Source: Alteromonadaceae bacterium
GTDB taxonomy: Bacteria > Pseudomonadota > Gammaproteobacteria > Enterobacterales > Alteromonadaceae
Assembly (NCBI GenBank): GCA_014872785.1
Contig: WKFJ01000057.1
Span: 21,169 to 85,168, forward strand
DNA length: 64,000 nucleotides
Reading direction: 5' to 3'
This document shows positions 8,797-17,689 of the stretch, one piece after another. Every line of letters begins with the position of its first letter. Position 1 is the first letter of the stretch. The position numbers and the translations under genes are program-made. The notes under the pieces were generated by a model. That model saw only the letters and a program-made list of their open reading frames with translations, was not told the DNA's origin and searched no databases.

Positions 8797-9543
8797 TTAA
8801 AAGAAAGTGTACACCAAGGTAGCTGCAGTCTCGGTATCCAGGTTTTCTCTGTCATCAGCTACATCACTGTTGTGATTCAAGATGATGGAGAATTTCATTG
8901 AAAGCGACTCACCAATCTTCGCGCTGACTGACGACTCTGAGCGAGATTTGGTGTTGTCACTACCAATTTCTGTGCTCACTACTTGTTTGAACGATGCAGT
9001 TGATGAAATTGTCCAATCGTAGTTGGCTGCGGCGCGGACGATCAAACTGCTGGTATCCTCGCCTTCGGTAGTTTCAGAAAAGCCATAACCAGGACCAATA
9101 CTGTAACTTAAGCTTTGGTCTTCGGTTTTAAAAGCCACTGAATTCCAACCGCCAGCTACTGTGGCTTGATATTCGAAGCTTGAAAAGCGGTCATCTTCAT
9201 ATGACGCATAAGCAAATAAGCGATTGTCTGGGTTTTCTAGTTTGTAATTACCCTGGGCACTGAAAAAGTATTTTTGCGCGGTTGTTTGGGTTTCTTCTAC
9301 CCCGTCTGAAATCTCAACCTCGTCTTGCTTATAAAGACCTTCGATTAGGTATTCGTTGCTCCAGTTTTCTAATTCGTGATTTGCACTTAAACGAGCTTTC
9401 ACCGATGAAGTGTCGGTGTTGCCTGATGTAGCAATGAGACCGAATTCTCCGTCCATCTTGAAGGTTTTTGTTTCTTCTTGTGCTGATGCTACATTTGCCA
9501 CAGAGGCCAGCATCGCAAAAGTAATCATTTTTTTCATATTCAA
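8797..9543 (-). CDS. DUF481 family outer-membrane beta-barrel-like protein
   Basis: A 248-residue secreted protein with a signal peptide (cleavage probably after VASA near residue 22). The mature part is made of alternating beta strands with aromatic girdles and ends in TLVYTFF, a typical outer-membrane barrel C-terminus. The motif GEFGLIATSGNTDTSSVKARL near the N-terminus is the DUF481 (YdiY-like) signature. These are salt- or acid-induced putative outer-membrane proteins of unknown role. It shares a terminator with the gene to its left and lies after the mechanosensitive channel gene on the same strand. Confidence 0.85.
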   Translation of the reverse strand: MNMKKMITFAMLASVANVASAQEETKTFKMDGEFGLIATSGNTDTSSVKARLSANHELENWSNEYLIEGLYKQDEVEISDGVEETQTTAQKYFFSAQGNYKLENPDNRLFAYASYEDDRFSSFEYQATVAGGWNSVAFKTEDQSLSYSIGPGYGFSETTEGEDTSSLIVRAAANYDWTISSTASFKQVVSTEIGSDNTKSRSESSVSAKIGESLSMKFSIILNHNSDVADDRENLDTETAATLVYTFF

Positions 9544-9607
9544 CTCTTTGTTATCTTCATGATTACGCTGACGCGTTTACTGAGTCAGCGCGATTCCATA
9601 ATTGGGT

Positions 9608-10396
9608 TTATTGATGTACGTGTACATCCATTTGTGGGTAAGGAATACCGATTTCTGCTTCATCCAATTTAATCTTTATGGTTTCATGCAGATCGAAATA
9701 CACGCCCCAGTAGTCAGCGCTATTTACCCAGGGTCTCACGACAAAATTAACAGAGGAATCGGCCAATTCGCTCACTGCCACAGTGTAAGCCGGGTCTTTT
9801 AAGATACGCTCATCCGCTTCTAGAATACTAACGAGTAGTTCTTTGGCTTGCTTGATATCTGCGTCGTAACTTACGCCAATGACCAGGTCAACACGACGCG
9901 TTTTTTGCGTACTGAAATTAGTTATCGCATTACCCGTTACCGCGGCATTCGGCACAATCACAATTTTATTGTCAGGTGTTTTCAGGGTTGTGCTGAACAA
10001 CTGGATTTCTTGTACTGAGCCCATGCAGCCGCCGGCCTCTACAAAATCACCTGCCTTAAATGGACGCAGCGCCACAATAAGGACACCGGAAGCGAAGTTT
10101 GACAGTGAATCTTTTAGTGCTAAACCAATCGCTAAACCCGCGGCACCTAACACTGCGACCAATGAAGTGGTGTCGACACCGAGTTGCGAAATCGCGGCTA
10201 TTAATACGCCCAGTATTAAAATGACATAAAGAATACGGCTGACGAAACCGACAATAACCGGGTCAACCTTCTTTTTCTCCATGGCTTTGCCAACCATGCT
10301 TACGAGAAATTTGCTGACGATATTACCGAGAATAATGACAGCAAGGGCGATACCAAATTGTATACCCCAAGAAATTAACTGTTCTTGTGTAACCAT
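9608..10396 (-). CDS. Small-conductance mechanosensitive channel, MscS family
   Basis: A 262-residue protein with MscS core layout and about the length of E. coli MscS. Two N-terminal helices are followed by the pore helix TM3 with glycine/alanine packing ([25 protein letters not shown]). The cytoplasmic beta domain starts at RPFKAGDFVEAGG, with VPNAAVTGNAITNFS, and the C-terminal mixed domain ends in GIPYPQMDVHV. The channel opens under membrane tension and releases solutes on hypo-osmotic shock. It reads toward the DUF481 gene 64 bases away. Confidence 0.94.
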   Translation of the reverse strand: MVTQEQLISWGIQFGIALAVIILGNIVSKFLVSMVGKAMEKKKVDPVIVGFVSRILYVILILGVLIAAISQLGVDTTSLVAVLGAAGLAIGLALKDSLSNFASGVLIVALRPFKAGDFVEAGGCMGSVQEIQLFSTTLKTPDNKIVIVPNAAVTGNAITNFSTQKTRRVDLVIGVSYDADIKQAKELLVSILEADERILKDPAYTVAVSELADSSVNFVVRPWVNSADYWGVYFDLHETIKIKLDEAEIGIPYPQMDVHVHQ

Positions 10397-10788
10397 TGTT
10401 TGTGTCCTAAGTATAGAGCCTGTTGACCCTTGTGTTATAAGTTTTGTTCAACCTGAGCGCATTCTGATCGAGGCATTGCTTTGCAGGCCTAGTGGGCTAA
10501 GTCAAAAAGCAATAACAAAGAGCAGGATTCGCTCAGTAAGAACCCTTCGGGCAGCGTTTGTTTGATATTTCTACTGCGTTATCGCCTTTTTATGTAGAGC
10601 CACTACACTACAAAGACTCTGTCTTGTATAAATACCAAACAAACTGCTGCAAAATAATACCGCATGGATCAAAAGGCTCTAGAGTGTAACCGCGACATTA
10701 TCGGTCACTTATATGCAATCTACATTAAACTTTAGGCTAACTTATATAAAAATATTGACCAATGTATACACAATAATGGAAATAAAGT
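10397..10788. other. Intergenic region holding a repeat, no gene seen
   Basis: The 392 bases between the MscS gene and the response regulator contain an inverted repeat (see the repeat entry at 10539-10650). The rest has no convincing coding region. Both flanking genes read leftward, so this stretch holds the promoter of the channel gene and the end of the regulator transcript, but neither signal is clear. Confidence 0.5.
10539..10650. repeat. Palindromic dispersed-type intergenic repeat
   Basis: GCAGCGTTTGTTTGATATTT (10551-10570) is nearly complementary to the arm at 10630-10650 that ends in AACAAACTGCTGC. Between them lies TACTGCGTTATCGCC and an inner TGTAG...CTACA hairpin. A CTTCGGG segment precedes the left arm. 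A related combination, CTTTGGG followed by TACTGCGTTA, is present at the right end of the window. This is the character of a small non-autonomous palindromic intergenic repeat in Alteromonadales. No transposase is present. Confidence 0.6.
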
Positions 10789-11397
10789 TTACAACCATCC
10801 TTTTTGGCGAGCGATGCGGGCGGCTTCAATGCGATTGTTTGCATTGAGTTTGCTTGCGGCATTGGACAGGTAGTTGCGCACTGTACCGGGAGATAAAAAC
10901 AGTTTTTGTGCAATCTCTTCAGTTTTTAAACCTGACTCAGCCAATCGCAGGACGCTGCGCTCTTTGTCACTTAACGGATCTTTGTTGTCCCAGGCCGAGA
11001 GCATGAGCTCTGGGTCAATCACCTTTCTTCCCTTTTGAACTTTTCGAATAGAAGCGGCAAGCTCTTCACTGGGAGCGTCTTTTAACATGTAACCACGCAC
11101 ACCGGCATCTAATGCTCGAGACAGATAACCACTGCGCGCGAAGGTTGTTAAGATCATTACTTTGCAATCAAGATCTGAATCGGAAATGGCTTCAGCCAAC
11201 TCGATACCCGTCATCTCTGGCATTTCAATATCTGTCAGGACAATGTCCGGCATTGTCTCCTTTATTCCTTGCCACGCCTGTTTGACGTTACTGGCCTTGC
11301 CAACTACGTTAATATCTTCTTCCATTGCGAGTAATGCACTAAGTGCGCCCAAGAGCATTCCTTGATCTTCGGCAATATAAATGGATATCGAACTCAC
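10789..11397 (-). CDS. LuxR/NarL-family two-component response regulator
   Basis: A response regulator with an N-terminal receiver and a C-terminal LuxR-type DNA-binding domain. The receiver shows IAEDQ, the phosphoacceptor in IVLTDIEMPEMTG, ILTTFARSG and the lysine in GYMLKDAPSEE. The helix-turn-helix has LSDKERSVLRLAESGLKTEEIA and SPGTVRNYLSNA. I chose GTG at 11397: it overlaps the kinase stop (GTGA) and has GGAGGA six bases upstream. An in-frame ATG at 11418 would add seven residues. It is coupled to the DesK-type kinase and probably controls the ABC operon upstream. Confidence 0.93.
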   Translation of the reverse strand: MSSISIYIAEDQGMLLGALSALLAMEEDINVVGKASNVKQAWQGIKETMPDIVLTDIEMPEMTGIELAEAISDSDLDCKVMILTTFARSGYLSRALDAGVRGYMLKDAPSEELAASIRKVQKGRKVIDPELMLSAWDNKDPLSDKERSVLRLAESGLKTEEIAQKLFLSPGTVRNYLSNAASKLNANNRIEAARIARQKGWL

Positions 11398-12500
11398 ACT
11401 GTATCCTCCATGTGACATTTTACGTGAAGGGTAAAGCCGCCTTCTATAAGCACTTGTAGCGCCCCATTGATGTTTTTTACACGCTCTCGGATACCATTGA
11501 GTCCATTGCCATCTTGATACGAGCTCACTTCACCGTCGTCCTTAATTTGTAATTCGACAAGACCTTTTTCCTGTTTTAATTGAATGTCGCAGGTACGGCA
11601 ATCTGAGTGTTTGACGATATTATTAACACCTTCGCGAATGATATAGGCCAGTGCCTCATTAAACAGTTCGGGCAGTGGTGTAATATCCACCTCAATACTG
11701 GCATCAATTTCGGCCGCATCCAGGAGCTTTCTGGCGAGAGTTATTTCTTCATTTAGGTCGCGCTTTCGATAGTTAGAAACAACGCCGCGTATTTCAGCAA
11801 GTGCTTGGCGACTCGCAGACTCCAACTCTGCAAGCTCTTGCTTGGCCTGTTCTACATCAGCATCGAGCAGTTTTCGCGCAAGCTGTGCCTTGATGGTGAT
11901 CATTGAAAAGGTATGCCCCATGACATCGTGTAGATCCCTTGCAATTCGTTCTCTTTCGGCTGAGCGAGCGAGGTGCTGAACTTCCTCTTGCGACTTTTTG
12001 ATTAACTTGTTCTTTTTAGCTAGCTCCGCTTGGTAAATATTTACAAAACTCACAAGCAGTGAAAATACGGTGGCTGGAAAGTAGAAAAAATAGGAGAGGC
12101 CATAAAACCAGCTAAACCCTAGCATGATGGATATAATTGTGAGGGCGGCGATAATACCTTTTTTAACGCTTTGCAAAGCGGGCGCGAATGCACAGGCAAA
12201 AATAATATACACAGAAGAGCCTGGGTTAAATGTTGCGACACCCAGACCTAAAATCGCAATTGCCGCCATATATTTGATGATGGCGTGACCACTAACCCAA
12301 TAGCCCCGGAAGTACAAAATCAAAAAAACGACTACTGAAGCAATCGTGCCTAGCCAGATTTGTGCAGATGTGTGTGTAAAGTTCAACCCGATAAATAGCA
12401 TGGCTAAATAAACTAGCCAGACATAGGGTAGAAAACCTATTTCGGGATCATTAGGTAATAGACGTCTGTGAATCGCTAGAAGTGCGTTACGGAGTTTCAT
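11394..12500 (-). CDS. DesK-type sensor histidine kinase (HisKA_3)
   Basis: A 368-residue membrane histidine kinase. The N-terminal half (residues about 25-165) has five to six membrane helices and no obvious extracytoplasmic domain. A coiled coil leads to the HisKA_3 box with RERIARDLHDVMGHTFS, where His is the phosphorylation site. The ATPase domain has REGVNNIVKHS and GNGLNGIRERV. Its start overlaps the amidohydrolase stop (ATGA) and its stop overlaps the regulator start, so it is tightly coupled on both sides. Similar kinase-regulator pairs sense membrane state or peptide antibiotics and control neighbouring ABC exporters; the signal here is unknown. Confidence 0.94.
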   Translation of the reverse strand: MKLRNALLAIHRRLLPNDPEIGFLPYVWLVYLAMLFIGLNFTHTSAQIWLGTIASVVVFLILYFRGYWVSGHAIIKYMAAIAILGLGVATFNPGSSVYIIFACAFAPALQSVKKGIIAALTIISIMLGFSWFYGLSYFFYFPATVFSLLVSFVNIYQAELAKKNKLIKKSQEEVQHLARSAERERIARDLHDVMGHTFSMITIKAQLARKLLDADVEQAKQELAELESASRQALAEIRGVVSNYRKRDLNEEITLARKLLDAAEIDASIEVDITPLPELFNEALAYIIREGVNNIVKHSDCRTCDIQLKQEKGLVELQIKDDGEVSSYQDGNGLNGIRERVKNINGALQVLIEGGFTLHVKCHMEDTV

Positions 12501-13783
12501 TTGTCGTTCAGTTCAGCTTCGTTGATTTCGATACCCGATAGTAAAATTTTCACAATAGTTTGCGTGTGCTTGATGTCTATTCGAGGGTCTTCGTTCAACA
12601 TTATCATATCAGCGTGAAACCCGGGCAAAAGTTTCCCTACATGGGGTAGCTTGAACATGTCACTGACTGCACCTGTTGCTGAGTGTATAGCGTCAGTCGG
12701 GGTCATGCCTGCTTCTACTAGTATCGCAAGTTCATCGTGCAAGCTAATACCATGAGTTGTACCGGCGTTAGGTGCATCAGTACCTGCTAAGACAGTGATG
12801 CCATTTCGATGCATTAAACGGGTGTTCTCTAACGCATTTTTCCAATATTCCTCATTGCCGACGTTAGGTGGAAAGCTAGACATCAATCCTGATTTTCCAT
12901 GACTGCTTACTTTGTAGGCCAAGGGACTGTATTGTAATAACTTTCTTCCACGTTGCTGCTGTCCAATCGAAGCGAGGACGGAATTGGTGGGAATTACAAA
13001 TACCTCACGCTGTGCCAACAGGCTCAACAGTTCAGTGCTCATGATGCTATTGCCAAAACTATGCACGAGTCCGTCAGCGCCAGATTCAATGGCGTGCAGT
13101 GCTGATATTTCATCCATAACGTGTACCACCGCTAACTTGTTGCGGATATGTGTTGCCTTTACCACGGCTTTCAAGACATCTTGGCTTATGGAGGTGAATC
13201 TCATTCCAAACTGCTGTTTCTCAGGCTCAGCATCGTAAACAATTTTTATGTAGTCGGAGCCTTCTTGTAGACGTTTCGCAATAAACTCGTCGGCGTCGAT
13301 TGCGTTTTCGATGGTGGGTATTCTGATGCCAAATTGTGTGCCGTGGCCTTCTTTGCTGGTTACCAAGGTTCCCGCGGTAAATAATCGAGCTTGCAGTGTC
13401 GTTTGTTGCCTCGAATGCTGATTAGCACGCATGAAATTAATGTCAGTAAACATATCGAGTACTGACGTTACACCAAAAGTAAGGTTTTGCTCTAACGCCT
13501 GCCCCCAAGAGTGTGTATGAGCATCAATCAACCCCGGGATGACATATTGGCCTTTACCGTCAACGGTAGGCAGGTTTTTTGGCGCTTGTTCGGAATTAAT
13601 CACCTTGCCTTCAAAGATTGTTAATTTTGCATTCTCATGCCACGTTGCACCGTCGTATAAGGTGATATTGTTTAACACAAAACTCGGCGTTGTTCGCACT
13701 TGGGGTTCAGGGAGCAATGCGATGACGAATATAGCTAACGATACTAGTACTAGGACGTAAATTTTAGCGCGGTTACTTGGCAT
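12497..13783 (-). CDS. Membrane-anchored amidohydrolase-superfamily enzyme
   Basis: A 428-residue metal-dependent hydrolase of the imidazolonepropionase/prolidase-like branch. An N-terminal membrane helix (residues 8-25) suggests it is tethered on the periplasmic side. Metal ligands are visible: PGLIDAHTH (HxH), the lysine in SDYIKIV, histidines in LAVVHV and GLVHSF, and the aspartate in LAGTDAP. The substrate is unknown; relatives act on cyclic amides, dipeptides or similar compounds. It sits between the permease gene (12 bases upstream) and the kinase gene (overlap of four bases), so an enzyme is built into an ABC/two-component operon. Confidence 0.9.
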   Translation of the reverse strand: MPSNRAKIYVLVLVSLAIFVIALLPEPQVRTTPSFVLNNITLYDGATWHENAKLTIFEGKVINSEQAPKNLPTVDGKGQYVIPGLIDAHTHSWGQALEQNLTFGVTSVLDMFTDINFMRANQHSRQQTTLQARLFTAGTLVTSKEGHGTQFGIRIPTIENAIDADEFIAKRLQEGSDYIKIVYDAEPEKQQFGMRFTSISQDVLKAVVKATHIRNKLAVVHVMDEISALHAIESGADGLVHSFGNSIMSTELLSLLAQREVFVIPTNSVLASIGQQQRGRKLLQYSPLAYKVSSHGKSGLMSSFPPNVGNEEYWKNALENTRLMHRNGITVLAGTDAPNAGTTHGISLHDELAILVEAGMTPTDAIHSATGAVSDMFKLPHVGKLLPGFHADMIMLNEDPRIDIKHTQTIVKILLSGIEINEAELNDK

Positions 13784-13795
13784 ACATCTTCTCTC

Positions 13796-14545
13796 TTATG
13801 CCTCGGACTGCTTGGCAAATGCCAGATAGGCAAAAATCGAACAAAAACCAGTGATGAAAACTAAGGCGCCTAAGTGTATGAACCAATGGTGTCCGTCATC
13901 CAAACCTTGCACCTTTAACGTCAGCTGTGCCAAGTGATAAGGGGGGAGTGCGAACGCCATTTTTTGTAAAAACTCAGGGAACAGTTGCAATGGGATCCAA
14001 AGCCCAGACAAAAATGACATAGGAAGATAAATAAGGTTGACCACTGCAGGGGCAGACTGTGCCTTTAGCGTTAAACCTAGCCACAACCCCAGTGCACAAA
14101 ATGGTAGTGTACCAAACAGCAGAACTGCCATTGTTGCAAGCCATTGCTGTGTGCTTAGGCGAACGTCTGCAAGGGTAGCGGCAACCGTGAAAAGGCTAAG
14201 GATGATAATTAACGCGAAAACTGCAGAGGTGATGAACTTGGCATTAAAGTAAGCAAAAATTGGCATTGGACTTATTTGTTTTAACGCCAACATGTTGCGG
14301 TCTTTTTCCACGGCGACTTCTGCACCAAATGAGAATAATGCCGGCCCCATAACGCCAAAAGTGCAATAGGTGGCGAGTAAGTAAGCCGATGTATTGGAAG
14401 CGCCGGGAGGACTGAACAATACGCCAAAAAATAAATAGAACATCACTGGAAACAAAAGACTAGGTAGTACAAACGATGGGGTACGCAACGTTTTTACAAG
14501 CTCAAAATATGCCTCTAGAAAATATATGCGAGTGAGTGAATACAT
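13796..14545 (-). CDS. ABC-2 type transporter permease
   Basis: A 249-residue integral membrane protein with six hydrophobic helices, matching the ABC-2 permease family used for drug or lipid export. Typical features are the N-terminal segment with TLRTPSFVLPSLLFPVMFYLFFG, a cytoplasmic EVAVEKDRNMLALKQISP loop and the late FLSGLWIPLQLFP segment. It begins 12 bases after the ATPase gene and is followed 12 bases later by the amidohydrolase. It would dimerise and pair with that ATPase. Confidence 0.92.
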   Translation of the reverse strand: MYSLTRIYFLEAYFELVKTLRTPSFVLPSLLFPVMFYLFFGVLFSPPGASNTSAYLLATYCTFGVMGPALFSFGAEVAVEKDRNMLALKQISPMPIFAYFNAKFITSAVFALIIILSLFTVAATLADVRLSTQQWLATMAVLLFGTLPFCALGLWLGLTLKAQSAPAVVNLIYLPMSFLSGLWIPLQLFPEFLQKMAFALPPYHLAQLTLKVQGLDDGHHWFIHLGALVFITGFCSIFAYLAFAKQSEA

Positions 14546-14557
14546 GATGTGGTTCTC

Positions 14558-15442
14558 CTAGTGACTTGCGTGATTAAGTGTGCTCAAGAAAGCGTCTTCT
14601 AAACTGGTTTGGGTAATGGTGAGATCGTTAACAACAAACGACTTTCGATAAAGTTGCGCTAACAGTTTTTCAGGGGTCGCTGTTTTAACAACAAAATAAT
14701 CGTTAATCGGTTCTAGTCTTGTCTCAAGTGCATTTTCTAGTTCTTGCTGGCTACCTTTAAATTGAAAACGCATGTGTTTTTCAGCCATACGCCCTTTTAG
14801 TTCTGAAGGGGTGGTTTCAGCTAACAACTTACCCTTGTCCAAAATCACAATGTCATCTGCTAGGGCATCAGCCTCTTCTAGGTAGTGTGTGCAAAGCACG
14901 ATGGATTTGCCTTGCGCTTTTAGCTGTTCTATGCACTGCCAAAACTGCTTTCTTGATGCGATATCGAGCGCTACCGTCGGTTCGTCTAAGATTATTAAAT
15001 CTGGGTCTCCACAGATTGACATGGCAAACAATAGTCGCTGTTTTTGCCCGCCCGATAAATGACGGACTTGCTTGTGTTCAATGTCCTCCAACATCGCGGT
15101 TTTTGAAATCATGTCGTAAGGCAAATGCTTCAGATAGTAGCTTGAGAATAAGGTTAAATGTTCTTTGACCGTCAGGTTTTCGGCTAAGTTGGCTGATTGT
15201 AAAATAGCGCCGATTCGATGCTTAACCTGATTATTGCCGGGAGCGTGCCCGAATAATGACAGGCTTCCAGAACTGGGGTGTTGCCTGCCTAGAACGAGGT
15301 TGAACAGCGTGGTTTTACCCGCACCATTTTCTCCAAGCAAAGCAGTGACGCCACCAGCTTTAATGGTAAAACTGACCTCATCTAGTGCTTTGCAATCTAC
15401 ATAGTGCTTACTGACACCTTGTATCTCAATTGTGTTTGACAT
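14558..15442 (-). CDS. ABC transporter ATP-binding protein
   Basis: A 294-residue exporter ATPase. Walker A is GENGAGKTT, the signature is HLSGGQKQR, Walker B is LIILDEPTVAL and the switch histidine is in LCTHYLEEADALAD. A C-terminal extension of about 80 residues is typical of drug- and lipid-exporting ATPases. The start at 15442 has AGGAGC eight bases upstream; a further in-frame start at 15475 lacks such a site. It is the first gene of a five-gene operon with permease, amidohydrolase, kinase and regulator. Confidence 0.94.
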   Translation of the reverse strand: MSNTIEIQGVSKHYVDCKALDEVSFTIKAGGVTALLGENGAGKTTLFNLVLGRQHPSSGSLSLFGHAPGNNQVKHRIGAILQSANLAENLTVKEHLTLFSSYYLKHLPYDMISKTAMLEDIEHKQVRHLSGGQKQRLLFAMSICGDPDLIILDEPTVALDIASRKQFWQCIEQLKAQGKSIVLCTHYLEEADALADDIVILDKGKLLAETTPSELKGRMAEKHMRFQFKGSQQELENALETRLEPINDYFVVKTATPEKLLAQLYRKSFVVNDLTITQTSLEDAFLSTLNHASH

Positions 15443-15666
15443 GTTTGTTCGCTCCTGTTTACCAGTTACAAACAAGTTTGCCTCACAGCTTGTTGTTCAA
15501 CTATGTGCCTTTGTCACCAATTCGATATGACAAATGTCACTAGGTCACTTTTTATTCCAACTTATCGTTTGAAAAGGACACTCCGAGGCATTGCTAAGAC
15601 AAGGGGGATAAAGTGGAGTAAGTTGTAATAAAACAACATTTCATTAACATTTGGACAGTAGTAATC

Positions 15667-16560
15667 ATGGAATCTCGTTTTATTTTTCCACGCAAGTTTG
15701 CGTCTCTTTGTCTTTCGGCTCTGATTGTTTGGAGCTTTTCTATTTTCGCGTCTGCCGCCTTTGGCATGACGACAGTGACTCATTTGGAAGCTAAAGATAC
15801 CCGTAATGGCCTTATCAAAGACATTTTAACGCTGGCCATCAGCAAGAGTGATGAGGCCGCTAACATCAGTATGAACACCATAGATGAGGCCTTAACCGAA
15901 GCTCGGATGATGGAGTATGTCAAAGCGGGAAACTTGAGCGTGATGTGGAGCGGTACGCAGTTGCGTTACGAAGAAGAGATGCTGCCGATTCGCGTACCGA
16001 TATTAAAAGGCATGTTGGGACATCGTATATTCATTATTCGCGAAGGTGACCAAGCTAAGTTCAACAATGTTAATACGCTGGCTGACCTTAAGCGTATCCC
16101 ATTGGGACAAGGTCGTTTTTGGGGAGACACTTTAGTACTCAAAGATGCACAAATGAATGTTGTTGACCCGGTTAAATATGAAAGCCTGTTTCATATGTTA
16201 GAAGGTGAACGCTTCGATTTTTTCCCGCGCGCATTACACGAACCGTGGAACGAGGTTCAGCGTTGGGAAGACCTTAACTTGGCCATTGAAAACAACATTT
16301 TACTGGTCTATCCCTTTGCCCTGTATTTCTTTGTGGCGCCTGATAATCAGTATTTAGCTAATGTGATAGAGCAGGGATTCAGAAGAGCCATAGCCGATGG
16401 TAGTTATAATAAATTGTTTTACTCAAATGAAGTGATTAAAGATGCCTTGGAAAGGTCTAATTTAAAAGCGCGTAAAGTGTTTAGACTGCCTAACCCACAT
16501 ATGCATCCTGACACCCCTGTCGATGAAAAAGAGCTCTGGCTAGAGCTAACCGAACTCTGA
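15667..16560 (+). CDS. Periplasmic solute-binding-protein-like protein (PBP2 fold)
   Basis: A 297-residue secreted protein with an N-terminal signal peptide (hydrophobic residues 14-32, cleavage near SAAFG). The remainder has the two-lobe type 2 periplasmic-binding pattern: an early strand and helix with RNGLIKDILTLA, a central PVKYESLFHMLEGERFDFFPRA, and a late FRRAIADGSYNKLFY helix common in amino-acid-binding-like proteins. No ABC permease or ATPase is adjacent, so it may serve as a sensor or orphan binding protein. It is divergent from the ABC operon, with about 220 bases between. Confidence 0.8.
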   Translation: MESRFIFPRKFASLCLSALIVWSFSIFASAAFGMTTVTHLEAKDTRNGLIKDILTLAISKSDEAANISMNTIDEALTEARMMEYVKAGNLSVMWSGTQLRYEEEMLPIRVPILKGMLGHRIFIIREGDQAKFNNVNTLADLKRIPLGQGRFWGDTLVLKDAQMNVVDPVKYESLFHMLEGERFDFFPRALHEPWNEVQRWEDLNLAIENNILLVYPFALYFFVAPDNQYLANVIEQGFRRAIADGSYNKLFYSNEVIKDALERSNLKARKVFRLPNPHMHPDTPVDEKELWLELTEL

Positions 16561-16586
16561 TGAATGAGTCTGGGAAAAGCGCTTAT

Positions 16587-17588
16587 TTAAAACAGTGAGC
16601 TTAGATCCCAGGTTTCAATGACTGCATCAGAAGTTAGGGTAATTATCTGATTGCTATCTAATACTTGGATGTCCATTACAGTAGACCCCATTGACTGCGA
16701 AGTGGCCATCCAAGTAGCGACTTCACTCCCCGTTTCTGTTGACCACAAACTCACCTCAGTTTTTGGTGATGTTGTAATCAGGTATTTGTCTGAGTTAATG
16801 AACATGCCGAGGCGAAAGAAACGATATTGCTGCCAGTAGTCGAGTTCTACCAATATTCGGTTTTGCCAAGGTCGCCAGAAGGCCTGCTGATTTAGTGCAT
16901 CTGAAATAAAAAACAACGAGTTGTCTTCATTGCTGATCATGCTGGTGATGCGAAACGGCGTGGTATACTCGTTTTGAGTGGCATAAACCTTCAAGTCAGT
17001 TACGACTACTTTGCCGTCATTACCCGCAGAAAATAGGAAATCACGATTTTTGCTAACGAGTAGTTTGATGACTTCATTATCGTGGAAATGGCTCTGACGA
17101 AACACCTGATTGTTCAGGTCGGCGAAGATAAGCGAACCGTCAGAATTACCGGTAACTAGCACATTGTCGCTTACAAAGGTCATTGAGGTAATCGCTGCGT
17201 CGCCGAGTTGTTGGCGAAAGTCTAAGCTACCCAACAATGAAAAATCATCAAGTTGCCACAAGCTAAGACTCTTTCCGTCACTAGTGACAAGTCGCTGTTC
17301 GGAATCTGATATCGCAAAACTACGGGTATCGCGGCTTAACTCATTTGTCCCCATTGCCTGTAAGGGTTCGCCACTAGCAATATTCCAGCGAGTAAACACA
17401 GGACCTTGCGTCATCAGATAGGCGTGTTGGTTGTCTTTGCTTAATGTCGCCTGTAGCACAAGCTCTTGGGTTAATTGGTTTTTACTGGTTGCAGTCAACG
17501 TGGGCAGCTCTTTACTGCAACCTTGAGTCAGAACGACTAGGATTAAAATAAAAAGGCAACGGATAACGTTAGTGTCACGACTTAGCAT
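16587..17588 (-). CDS. WD40-repeat lipoprotein
   Basis: A 333-residue protein with a lipoprotein signal: hydrophobic residues 10-22 and lipobox LTQGC. The rest consists of WD40-like beta-propeller repeats, seen in segments such as HAYLMTQGPVFTRWNIASGEP, SLSLWQLDDFSLLG, TGNSDGSLIFADL, SAGNDGKVVVTDL and EVSLWSTETGSEVATW. Such propellers act as protein-docking platforms. It is convergent with the binding-protein-like gene and lies downstream of another lipoprotein gene on the same strand. No enzymatic motif was seen. Confidence 0.83.
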   Translation of the reverse strand: MLSRDTNVIRCLFILILVVLTQGCSKELPTLTATSKNQLTQELVLQATLSKDNQHAYLMTQGPVFTRWNIASGEPLQAMGTNELSRDTRSFAISDSEQRLVTSDGKSLSLWQLDDFSLLGSLDFRQQLGDAAITSMTFVSDNVLVTGNSDGSLIFADLNNQVFRQSHFHDNEVIKLLVSKNRDFLFSAGNDGKVVVTDLKVYATQNEYTTPFRITSMISNEDNSLFFISDALNQQAFWRPWQNRILVELDYWQQYRFFRLGMFINSDKYLITTSPKTEVSLWSTETGSEVATWMATSQSMGSTVMDIQVLDSNQIITLTSDAVIETWDLSSLF

Positions 17589-17689
17589 GTGTTTACCTTT
17601 CTTTTTTATTAAATACAGGGTTGGCTGTGTTTGATACTCATAATCTTACGCATAGCTCTTGCTTTGCGCCAATTTTTACTCAAGCGGCA

